A stretch of DNA of 25,154 bases, from positions 1 to 25,154 of the forward strand of contig LATQ01000325.1 of NCBI GenBank assembly GCA_001017865.1, given 5' to 3'. This DNA is from Rhodococcus sp. IITR03. GTDB taxonomy: Bacteria > Actinomycetota > Actinomycetes > Mycobacteriales > Mycobacteriaceae. Every line of letters begins with the position of its first letter. The first letter of the stretch is position 1. Below the pieces are notes generated by a model, which was not told the origin of the DNA, made no database searches, and worked only from the letters and a program-made list of their open reading frames with translations. A program made the position numbers and the translations under genes. Shown here piece after piece: positions 17,600 to 25,154 of the stretch.

Positions 17600-18947
17600 A
17601 TGACGAACCGCCAGCTCAACCTCAACGCCTTCATCTACCCGACCGGCCACCACGAGGCCTCGTGGCGTCATCCCGGCAGCGTGCCCGAGCGTCTCTACGA
17701 CGTCACCTACTTCCAGGAACTCGCCCGCCTCGCGGAGAGTGCGAAGCTCGACGCGGTGTTCTTCGCCGACGGCCCGGCCCTGCGCACCGAGGTGAAGTAC
17801 CGTCCGACTACGGCCTCGAACCGATCACCACGCTGGTCGCGATGGCCACGGTCACCACGCATCTCGGGCTGATCGCCACGGCGTCGACCACCTACTACGA
17901 GCCTACAATCTCGCCCGGTTGTTCTCCTCCCTCGACCACATCTCCGGTGGCCGCGCCGCCTGGAACATCGTCACCACCGCGACCGACGCCGCAGCGGCGA
18001 ACTTCGGGTACACCGAACACCCCGACGTTCACGAACGGTACGCCCGCGCACGCGAATTCGTCGACGCCGCGATCAAGCTGTGGGATTCGTGGGAGGACGA
18101 CGCACTCGTCCTCGACAAGGCCGCCGGCGTCTACGCCGACCCGGACAAGATCCACCGCCTCGACGTCGAGGGTGACTACGTCAAGGTGCGCGGCCCGTTC
18201 GGTTCGGCCCGCTCCCCGCAGGGACGCCCCGTGCTCGTGCAGGCCGGATCCTCCAACGACGGGCGCGATTTCGCGTCGACCTACGCCGAGGCGATCTTCA
18301 CCGCGCACCAGCGCATCGAGGACGCCCAGGCCTTCTACACCGACATCAAGACCCGCGCAGCGGCATTCGGGCGCAATCCCGATCACGTGAAGATCCTTCC
18401 CGGCCTGAGCCCGTTCATCGGTGCGACCGAGGCCGAGGCGAAGGAACTGCAGCGCGAGTTCAACGAGCTCACCATCGTCGAATACGGCCTCGGGCAGCTC
18501 CAGAAGATGGGCCGCATCGACGTGTCCCGGCTCGAGCTGGACGAGAAGGTGCCGGTCGAATTGTTCGCCGGCGCAGGCGACATCACCGACAACGACAACA
18601 GCCGCCGCCTGGTCTTCGCGAAGATCGTCGAGCGCGAACAGCCGACCCTGCGTCAGCTGCTGCACAAGCTCGCCGGCGCACGTGGCCACAACGTCGTCGC
18701 GGGTACGCCGGTGCAGATCGCCGACATCATCGAGGAGTGGTTCACCAACGGTGCCGCGGACGGCTTCAACATCATGCCGCCGCAGTACCCGCAGGGTCTC
18801 GAGGCGTTCGCCTCCCAGGTGGTGCCGATCCTGCAGGAGCGCGGCCTGTTCCGGACCGAGTACACCGGCACCACGTTGCGCGACCACTACGGTCTGCCGC
18901 GTCCGGAGAGCCAGTACGCACGCGAGCTCGCTGCCGCCGGCGTCTGA
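17600..18947 (+). CDS. FMN-dependent monooxygenase, NtaA/SnaA/DszA family (two missing bases)
   Basis: Two-component flavin monooxygenase of the luciferase-like superfamily, about 449 aa when restored. It would use FMNH2 supplied by a separate reductase that is not in the window. Features typical of the NtaA/DszA group are NLNAFIYPTGHHEASWRHP at the N-terminus, [64 protein letters not shown] in mid-protein and DGFNIMPPQYP near the C-terminus. Frameshifts lie at about 17808 and 17903. GAGGGG precedes the ATG. It sits 21 nt after the binding protein and 29 nt before the permease. It therefore probably oxidises the compound that the transporter imports, for example a sulfone, sulfonate or polyaminocarboxylate. 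The sequence alone does not choose among them. Confidence 0.87.
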
Positions 18948-18976
18948 CCGACCGAACCGACGAAAGGACTGGAGCC

Positions 18977-19862
18977 ATGAGCGTCTCCGTCGAACCCCGG
19001 CGTTTCGGCAGTGGCCTGGCCGGTGACGCCGACACCGACCAGAAGCCCGATCCCGGCGCGACGGCCGACCTGTCGCCGCGCACGACCCGCAGCCGCCTCG
19101 CCCCGGGCAAGCCGATCAAGTTCGGCCTGGCGATCGGCCCGGCGCTGCTGCTGGTGGCATGGATCATCACCTCGGCCACCGGGGTGCTCGATCCGAAGAC
19201 CCTCTCGGCGCCGTGGACGGTCGTCACCACCGCATGGGAACTGATCGGCGACGGACGACTGCAGTCGAACCTGTGGACCTCCGTCCAGCGCGCCTGATCG
19301 GCGGGGTCATCGGTGTCGCCCTCGGACTGGTGCTCGCACTGGCCGCCGGCCTGTCGCGCATCGGTGAGGCACTGATCGACGGCCCGGTGCAGATCAAGCG
19401 CTCCATCCCCACCCTGGCGTTGATGCCGCTGGCGATCCTGTGGTTCGGCATCGGCGAGGAGATGAAGATCCTGCTCATCGCCCTGTCGGTGTTCGTCCCC
19501 GTCTACATCAACACCTACTCGGCGCTGCGCGGCATCGACGCCCGCTACGTCGAACTGGCCGAGACGCTGGATCTGTCCCGCGCCCGGTTCGTCCGGCGCA
19601 TCGCCCTGCCGGGGGCGCTGCCCGGTTTCTTCACCGGCCTGCGCCTGTCGGTGACCATCGCATGGCTGGCCTGGTGGTCGTCGAACAGGTCAACGCCTCG
19701 AGCGGCATCGGCTACCTGATGTACCAGGCCCGCAACTACGGCATGACCGAGATCATCATCGTCGGACTGGTGGTCTACGCGATCCTCGGATTCGGCAGCG
19801 ACCTGCTGGTCCGTGCGGCAGAGAGGAAGGCGCTGGCATGGCGCAGGACGATCGGCAATTGA
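18977..19862 (+). CDS. ABC transporter permease (SsuC/TauC type, two missing bases)
   Basis: Inner-membrane permease of the BPD_transp_1 family, about 295 aa when restored. A polar N-terminal tail of about 50 residues precedes the first membrane segment (GLAIGPALLLVAWIITSATG). Further hydrophobic segments follow, and the ATPase-contact EAA-like loop reads ELAETLDLSRARFVRRIALP. Frameshifts lie at about 19294 and 19672 (restoring WLALVVVEQVNASSGIGYLM). The end matches SsuC/TauC proteins. The last 25 nt overlap the ATPase gene, so the two are translationally linked. Confidence 0.87.
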
Positions 19863-20560
19863 CCGTACGCACCCGGGGACTGAGCCGCGGCTTCGACGGA
19901 CGCGCGGTGCTGAACAACATCGACCTCGAGATCGCCCCCGGCGAGTTCGTGGCACTGCTCGGCCGCAGCGGCTCGGGCAAGAGCACCCTGCTGCGCGCCC
20001 TGGCCGAACTCGACCACGGCGTGCCCGGCTCGGGCACCCTCGAGGTGCCGCAGAAGCGGGCGGTGGTCTTCCAGGACTCGCGACTGCTGCCCTGGGCTCG
20101 GGTGCTCGACAACGTGATCCTCGGTCTCGACGGCGACGACGCCGCCGAGCGCGGCCGCACCGCCCTGGCGGAGGTCGGGCTCGCCGGACGCGAGAAGGCA
20201 TGGCCCACCGAGCTGTCCGGTGGTGAGCAGCAACGGGTGTCGCTGGCGCGGTCGCTCGTGCGCGAACCCGAGCTGCTGCTCGCCGACGAGCCGTTCGGTG
20301 CCCTCGACGCACTGACGAAGATCAGGATGCACGGACTGCTGCAGGAACTGTGCGCCAAGCACCGGCCCGCGGTCCTGCTCGTCACCCACGACGTCGACGA
20401 GGCCATCGCCCTCGCCGACCGAGTGCTCGTGCTCGACCATGGCTCGTTCGCCGTCGAACTGACCATCGACCTGCCCCACCCGCGGGCCGATCATGTCGTC
20501 GAGATCGCGGAGTACCGCCGCACCCTGCTCGAGGCACTGGGAGTCGAGGTCTCCGTCTGA
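19838..20560 (+). CDS. ABC transporter ATPase (SsuB/TauB type)
   Basis: Intact 240-aa nucleotide-binding subunit. Walker A is GRSGSGKST, the Q-loop is in VVFQDSRLLPW, the signature is LSGGEQQR, Walker B is LLLADEP with the following D-loop GALDALT, and the H-loop is LLVTHDVDEAIALADRV. The LLPW after the Q-loop and the short length fit the nitrate/sulfonate/taurine importer group. It completes the importer with the upstream permease and binding protein. A 24-bp tandem repeat follows its stop codon. Confidence 0.93.
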   Translation: MAQDDRQLTVRTRGLSRGFDGRAVLNNIDLEIAPGEFVALLGRSGSGKSTLLRALAELDHGVPGSGTLEVPQKRAVVFQDSRLLPWARVLDNVILGLDGDDAAERGRTALAEVGLAGREKAWPTELSGGEQQRVSLARSLVREPELLLADEPFGALDALTKIRMHGLLQELCAKHRPAVLLVTHDVDEAIALADRVLVLDHGSFAVELTIDLPHPRADHVVEIAEYRRTLLEALGVEVSV

Positions 20561-20572
20561 GCGACCTGCACT

Positions 20573-20644
20573 GTCTCCGCCCGAGCGATCCGCTCCGTCT
20601 CCGCCCGAGCGATCCGCTCCGTCTCCGCCCGAGCGATCCGCTCC
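20573..20644. repeat. Three perfect 24-bp tandem repeats, each with a hairpin
   Basis: Three identical, contiguous 24-bp units lie at 20573-20596, 20597-20620 and 20621-20644. A truncated, degenerate copy at 20555-20572 overlaps the ATPase stop codon. Each unit contains GAGCG-ATC-CGCTC, a 5-bp hairpin. The last unit runs into CGCTCCGGAGCG, a 12-bp palindrome. The array fills the 3' end of the transporter cassette. It may act as a terminator or RNA-stability element. Confidence 0.85.
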
Positions 20645-20704
20645 GGAGCGACCGATGAGAGAGAATCGAATCGTCGCTCCGGAGTCGCCGACGGGAGATG
20701 CATC

Positions 20705-21419
20705 GTGTGTGGACGCTATGCCAGCACCAGTACGCGGGGATCTGCTCGCGGCCTACGACGCCGTCGAGGCCGTGGGTGAGGAACTGCCCCCGTCGTACAA
20801 CATCGCGCCCACCCAGCGCGTGAACGTCGTGCTCGAGCGAGCGCCGCGCGAGGAACCGGACGCCGAGCCGATCCGCATCGTGTTCTCGCAGATCAAGTGG
20901 GGGCTCGTGCCGTTCTGGGCGAAGGACCCGAAGATCGGGTCGCGGATGATCAACGCCCGCTCCGAGACCATCACCCAGAAGCCCGCCTTCAAGGCCGCGG
21001 CAGCGAAGCGTCGGTGCGTGCTGCCCGCCGACGGGTACTACGAGTGGATGAAGGGTGAGGACGGAAAGAAGATCCCGTTCTTCCTGCACGCGGACGGACC
21101 GATCTCGATGGCCGGGCTCTACGAGCTGTGGCCGAACCCGGAGCTGCCGGAGGACCATCCCGACCGCTGGTTGTGGACGTGCACCGTGCTCACCCGTCCC
21201 GCGACCGACGCCGCCGGGCACATCCACGAACGGTCGCCGGTGATCCTGCCCGATACCTTCGTCGGTCCGTGGCTCGATCCCGAGCTGAACGACCGCGACG
21301 ACGTCGACGCCCTGCTGAATTCGATTCCCGAACCGACGCTCGAACCGTACGAGGTGAGCACGGCGGTCAATTCACCTCGGAACAACAACCCCGACCTGCT
21401 GCGACCTGTCGGTTCGTGA
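20705..21419 (+). CDS. SRAP/YedK-HMCES abasic-site processing protein
   Basis: SOS response-associated peptidase family, about 238 aa. Family members cross-link to abasic sites in single-stranded DNA through Cys2. The N-terminus CGRYAS directly after a GTG start (20705-20707) places the catalytic Cys at position 2. Other active-site blocks are YNIAPTQ, WGLVPFWA, INARSET (Asn), GYYEW (Glu) and HERSPVIL (His). A frame break lies at about 20728-20738 (two missing bases are likely), between ASTS and DLLAAYDAVE. GGGAG lies about 9 nt before the GTG. A longer upstream in-frame start would lose Cys2 and is rejected. It is separated from the transporter cassette by the tandem repeats and probably has its own expression. 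Confidence 0.9.
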
Positions 21420-21479
21420 CATTCCGGCCGTATGGCATTCCCCACGTCGGACCGGAACGATTATCGGAATTGACTAAAG

Positions 21480-22741
21480 TTGCCGGGTGCGACAATCACG
21501 GCAGACTCCGATCGGTTCGACGACGCTCCGTTCCTCACCGGACCTCGCGGTACCGCCGTCGCGGTGATCGCGTCGCTCGTCTCCGTGGGTGTGCTCGTCG
21601 CGATCCTCGTCAGGAGCGAACTCATCGACTTCCTGGTCTACCGGATGGGCGCGCGGGTGCTGCTCGACGGCGCCGACATCTACGGGCAGATGCCTCCGGT
21701 GACCGACGACTTCGCGTTGCCGTTCACCTACCCGCCGCTGTCGGCGATGCTCTTCGCTCCCCTGGCGCTGATCCCCGTGACGTTCGGCAAGATCGCCTTC
21801 ACCCTCGTCTCGGTCGCCGCGCTCGTCGTCACCCTGCGGGTCGTGCTGGACCGGCTCCGCCCGGACTTCGAGACGCGAACGGCATGGATCGTCACGGCGG
21901 TCGCGGTCGCCGGAGCACTGTTGCTCGAACCTGTGCGCGAGACGATCTCGTTCGGCAGATCAACCTCGTCCTGATGGCGCTCGTCGCCCTCGACGTCCTG
22001 GTGAAGACCCCGAAGTGGCCGCGCGGAATGCTGATCGGACTGGCCGCCGCCGTCAAACTCACGCCCATCGCATTCCTGCTGCTGTTCCTGCTGCGGCGCG
22101 ACCGGCGGACCAGCGCCACCATCATCGCGTCGACCTTCGGGTTCACCGCCCTCGCGTTCGCCGTGATGCCCGCGACCTCCACGAAGTACTGGCTGGACAC
22201 CCTGCCCGACACCGGCCGGATCGGCGCGGCGTACTTCGCCACCAACCAGTCCTTCAAGGCCGTGATCTCCCGCTTCGGCCGCCCGAACTCATGGGGTCCG
22301 TGCTGTGGCTGCTCGCCGTCGCGGTGATGCTGCTGGTCGCGGTGGTGGCCATCCGGCGTGCCTGAGCTGGGCGATCTCGTGCTCGCCCTGTTCGCGAACG
22401 CGACGGCCGTGCTGCTGGCGTCGCCGGTGTCGAGGGTCCACCACTGGGTGTGGGTCGCGCCGGCACTGCCGGCCCTCGCGCTCGCGGCGTGGCGCGCAAC
22501 CGATGCGCAGAGGCTCACGGCGATCGCCGCCGGCGTCGCGCTCGTCTTCCTCATCGGCCCGCACCACCTGTTCCCCACAGGTGGCGATCTCGAACTCGGC
22601 TGGGCCGCATGGCAGCACCTGCTCGGCACGCTCTACGTCACGGCCGGATTCGGGTTCCTGCTCTGGCTCGCCTTCGGTCCACGGACCGATCCGGACTCCG
22701 CCTCGTCGGAACAACTGCCGAACGCGGAGACCGCGCGCTGA
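21480..22741 (+). CDS. GT87 family membrane glycosyltransferase (about four missing bases)
   Basis: Polytopic GT-C glycosyltransferase that uses polyprenyl-phosphate sugars, the group that includes mycobacterial alpha-1,2-mannosyltransferases of PIM/LAM and arabinan synthesis. Restored length is about 421 aa. The first membrane helix (TAVAVIASLVSVGVLVAILV) is followed by the catalytic Asp in IDFLVYRMGARVLLDGADIYG, then FTYPPLSAML. The hallmark GQINLVLMALVALD appears after restoring a base at about 21956, and SPVS...HHWVW lies in the last part. Other breaks are at about 22283 and 22358. The stop seen at about 22365 is therefore an artefact and the next 125 codons belong here. The start is uncertain: TTG 21480 is in frame, while GTG 21487 is in another frame. 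Donor and acceptor are unknown. Confidence 0.82.
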
Positions 22742-22904
22742 TCGTGTAGAGGGTGCGCCGGTTGTCGGGCATCCGGGTCGTTGTTCGCGAAAGGCCGACG
22801 GGAACCCGGAAAGAACGTAATAGTGAGAGGGATGTCGCGTCGCACAGGACGGGTGACAACTCGATTACGAGAAAGCCCATCAACTGCATCCGAGGGAGAA
22901 CACC

Positions 22905-24565
22905 GTGACCGATGTTTCGTCGCAGGGCCCAGCCCGGAGAGACGACCGACGTGTGTTGACCAACCGCCAGGGCCACCCCGTATACGACAACCAGAATCAG
23001 AGGACGGTGGGCCCCCGCGGACCCGCGACGCTGGAGAACTATCAGTTCCTCGAAAAGATCAGCCATTTCGATCGAGAACGTATTCCGGAAAGAGTGGTGC
23101 ACGCGCGCGGTTTCGTCGCCTACGGATATTTCGAAGCCACCGGGAAATGGGGCGATGAACCATCACGAACTACACGCGCGCGAAACTCTTCGCCGAGCCG
23201 GGGAAGCGGACCGACGTCGCCATCCGGCTCTCCACGGTCATCGGTGGACGCGACTCGTCGGAAACCGCCCGCGATCCACGAGGTTTCGCGGTCAAGTTCT
23301 ACACGGAGGACGGTAACTGGGATCTCGTCGGAAACAACCTCGCGGTTTTCTTCATTCGCGACGCGATCAAGTTCCCCGACGTCATCCATTCACTGAAGCC
23401 CGACCCCGTCACTTTCCGGCAGGAACCCGCACGCATCTTCGACTTCATGTCGCAGACACCCGAAGCGATGCACATGCTGGTGAATCTGTTCAGTCCCCGT
23501 GGCATTCCGGCCAATTACCGCACTCAGCAGGGCTTCGGGGTCAACACCTACAAGTGGGTCAACGCCGAGGGCGTGACACACCTCGTGAAATACCATTGGA
23601 TTCCGAAGATCGGTGTCAAGAGCCTGACCGAGGACGACGCGGCAGCCATTCAGGCGCACGATCTCGGGCATGCCAGCAAGGACATGTACGAGGCCATCGA
23701 GCGCGGTGACCACCCCGAATGGGAACTGCGCGTACAGATGATGAGCGACGACGACCATCCGGAGCTGAACTTCGATCCCCTGGACGACACGAAGGTCTGG
23801 CCGGAGAACGAGTTCCCCGCCATGCCGGTCGGCAGAATGGTGATCGACCGCAACGTCGAGAACCACTTCCTCGAGAACGAGCAGATCTCCTTCGGCACCG
23901 GCGTCCTCGTCGACGGACTCGACTTCTCCGACGACAAGATGCTCGTGGGACGCACGTTCTCCTATTCCGACACGCAGCGTTACCGGGTGGGGCCCAATTA
24001 CCTGCAACTTCCGGTCAACTCGGCGAAGAACGCCCACGTGGCCACCAATCAGCAGGGCGGACCGATGGCATACGGCGTCGACGATGTCGGCGACAACCCG
24101 CACGTGAACTACGAACCGTCCATCACCGGCGGTCTGCGCGAAGCCGAGTTCCCGACTCACGACGATCAGGGGCCGGAAATCCGGGGTCGTCTCACGCGCA
24201 AACGTATTCCGCGTACCAACGACTACGAGCAGGCCGGCCAGCGCTACCAGCTCATGGAGCAGTGGGAGAAGGACGACCTGGTGAAGAATCTCGTCGGCGG
24301 TATCGGGCAGGCCGTCCGCGAGGTGCAGGAGCGGATGGTGTGGCATTTCTTCATGTGCGACGACGAGCTCGGACAACGCGTCGGCGACGGACTCGGTATC
24401 AGTGCCGACGACATACGGGATCTACCGCCGTTGCAGAGCCAGACCCTCGACGAGGACGAACTGCAACGCGCAGCGAATCTCGGCAAGAACGGTCCCCGTG
24501 ATGTGACCGGATTGCAGATGACGCATTGCGTGCCCAACGAGCGCGAGGTCCACGCGTCCTCGTAG
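22905..24565 (+). CDS. katA: Haem catalase (one missing base)
   Basis: Monofunctional haem catalase, about 553 aa when restored, decomposing hydrogen peroxide. The catalytic His lies in RVVHARG (residue 65), the distal Asn in [13 protein letters not shown] (about 142) and the proximal haem Tyr in [17 protein letters not shown] (about 353). The N-terminus [19 protein letters not shown] and the block [17 protein letters not shown] are typical. One frameshift lies at about 23160 ([14 protein letters not shown]). The start is GTG 22905 with GAGGGAG upstream. An arginine-rich region (22742-22904) precedes it in which I could not settle on a promoter. No furA or catR regulator gene adjoins. It converges on the AcuI-like gene across a shared terminator. 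Confidence 0.92.
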
Positions 24566-24583
24566 CGTCCGTCCGTCTCGGCC

Positions 24584-24620
24584 CCGGTGGCAGTCACTTG
24601 TCGAAGTGGCTGCCCACCGG
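24584..24620. terminator. Bidirectional terminator between the catalase and acuI-like genes
   Basis: A 16-17-bp stem (24584-24599 with 24604-24620, one G-T pair and one bulged C) closes the tetraloop GTCG. It lies 18 nt after the catalase stop and 19 nt after the stop of the opposing gene. Confidence 0.75.
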
Positions 24621-24639
24621 TCGTTCTCCGGAACCGTTC

Positions 24640-25154
24640 TCAGGCGGTGACGTCGACGACCACCCGGCCGCGCACCTTGCCCGCCAGGATCTCCTCGGCG
24701 AGTCGCGGGACGTCCGAGAGCGGTTCGACCCGCGACAGCGAATCCAGGGTGCTCGCAGGGAGATCGCGGGCGAGACGATCCCACGCCGACCGGCGCAGCG
24801 GAGTCGGCGCCATCACCGAGTCGACGCCCAGCAACGCGACGCCGCGCAGGATGTGCGGCATCACCGTGGCATCGGGCATCGACGGTGACTCCGTGAGACC
24901 GCACGCGGCGACCGCGCCGCCGTAGCGGATCTGCGACAGCACGTTCACGAGCGTCGAACCGCCCACCGCGTCCACCGCGGCATCCCAGCGTTCCTTGCCC
25001 AGGGGCCGGCCCTTGCCCTGCAGTTCGGCACGGTCGACGAACGACGACGCACCGAGTTCGCTCAGGAAGTCGTGGGTCTCGGGACGGCCGGTCGCGGCGA
25101 CGACCGTGTGTCCCGCGGTTTCGCGAGCGCGACGGCGATCTACCCCGACGCACC
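24640..25154 (-). CDS. acuI: AcuI/YhdH-type acrylyl-CoA reductase family MDR protein, C-terminal part (cut by window end, frameshifted)
   Basis: C-terminal half of a zinc-free medium-chain reductase of the YhdH/AcuI family. These NADPH-dependent enzymes reduce acrylyl-CoA and similar enoyl compounds. Seen: a damaged nucleotide-binding loop at about 25120-25154 (GASG...IAVALA), ETAGHTVVAATGRPE, FLSELGASSFVDRAEL, ERWDAAVDAVGGSTLVNVLSQIRYGGAVAACGL, the family block MPHILRGVALLGVDSV, and the ending AEEILAGKVRGRVVVDV. At least two bases are missing near 25118 and 25140. The N-terminal catalytic domain is outside the window, so the substrate assignment rests on family resemblance. It is transcribed towards the catalase gene. 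Confidence 0.78.
   Translation of the reverse strand, partial: CVGVDRRRARETAGHTVVAATGRPETHDFLSELGASSFVDRAELQGKGRPLGKERWDAAVDAVGGSTLVNVLSQIRYGGAVAACGLTESPSMPDATVMPHILRGVALLGVDSVMAPTPLRRSAWDRLARDLPASTLDSLSRVEPLSDVPRLAEEILAGKVRGRVVVDVTA

Noticed and set aside
16529..17671. 380-codon minus-strand open frame opposite the binding-protein gene
   Set aside because: The plus strand encodes a complete lipoprotein with lipobox and fold motifs. The opposite frame is an antisense artefact.
20555..20644. Tandem repeats considered as a CRISPR array
   Set aside because: Units are directly contiguous with no spacers and only 24 bp long, and there are no cas genes.
22358..22741. A separate small membrane protein after the GT87 gene
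   Set aside because: It begins inside a conserved GT87 region and carries that family's SPVS...HHWVW motif, so it is the frameshifted C-terminus of the same protein.

Overview
The window is high-GC, densely coded DNA from an actinobacterium, most likely Rhodococcus or a close relative in the Mycobacteriales. The grounds are a mycofactocin-type SDR, a WS/DGAT wax-ester/triacylglycerol synthase, a ClpC2-like regulator, a GT87 polyprenyl-phosphate-sugar transferase and a CYP with a CxxH-type [3Fe-4S] ferredoxin. The genus is an inference. No rRNA, tRNA, insertion sequence, phage gene or CRISPR array was seen.

Quality warning: most long genes are interrupted by single-base frameshifts. In each case the next frame continues the same protein family without loss of conserved residues. 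I count roughly 45 missing bases in 25 kb, many where a run of three G or C reads as two, and no case that requires an extra base. These look like sequence errors rather than pseudogenes. Broken genes are therefore annotated over their full span.

Layout. 1-619 (-): start of a carboxylesterase. 756-1412 (-): a SodC-like lipoprotein. 1497-2238 (-): a ClpC2-like regulator whose start codon lies in a 39-bp perfect palindrome, next to a second operator-like palindrome. 2294-8670 (-): a seven-gene operon, read as ferredoxin, mycofactocin-coupled SDR, aldehyde dehydrogenase, cytochrome P450, amidohydrolase-2 protein, an 86-aa protein and a CrtC/lipocalin-like protein. A divergent TetR gene (8900-9586) lies upstream. 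9636-12558 (-): a DUF35-thiolase fusion followed by a CaiB/BaiF CoA-transferase. Diverging from it at 12749-14877 (+) are an APH-type kinase and a FadR/GntR regulator. 14878-16297 (-): a WS/DGAT acyltransferase.

16520-20560 (+): an ABC uptake cassette (binding lipoprotein, permease, ATPase) with an NtaA/DszA-type flavin monooxygenase inside it, suggesting scavenging of an organosulfur or similar compound. Three 24-bp tandem repeats follow, then an SRAP abasic-site protein, a GT87 membrane glycosyltransferase and a catalase. The catalase converges across a shared terminator on an AcuI/YhdH-type reductase cut by the window end.

Inferred joint function of 2294-14877: P450 hydroxylation fed by the ferredoxin, alcohol oxidation by the mycofactocin-linked SDR, aldehyde oxidation by the ALDH, CoA transfer by the CaiB protein, and C-C cleavage by the thiolase-fold protein, which lacks the thiolase cysteine as Ltp2-type aldolases do. 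The substrate is unknown; an alicyclic, terpenoid or sterol-like compound is plausible.
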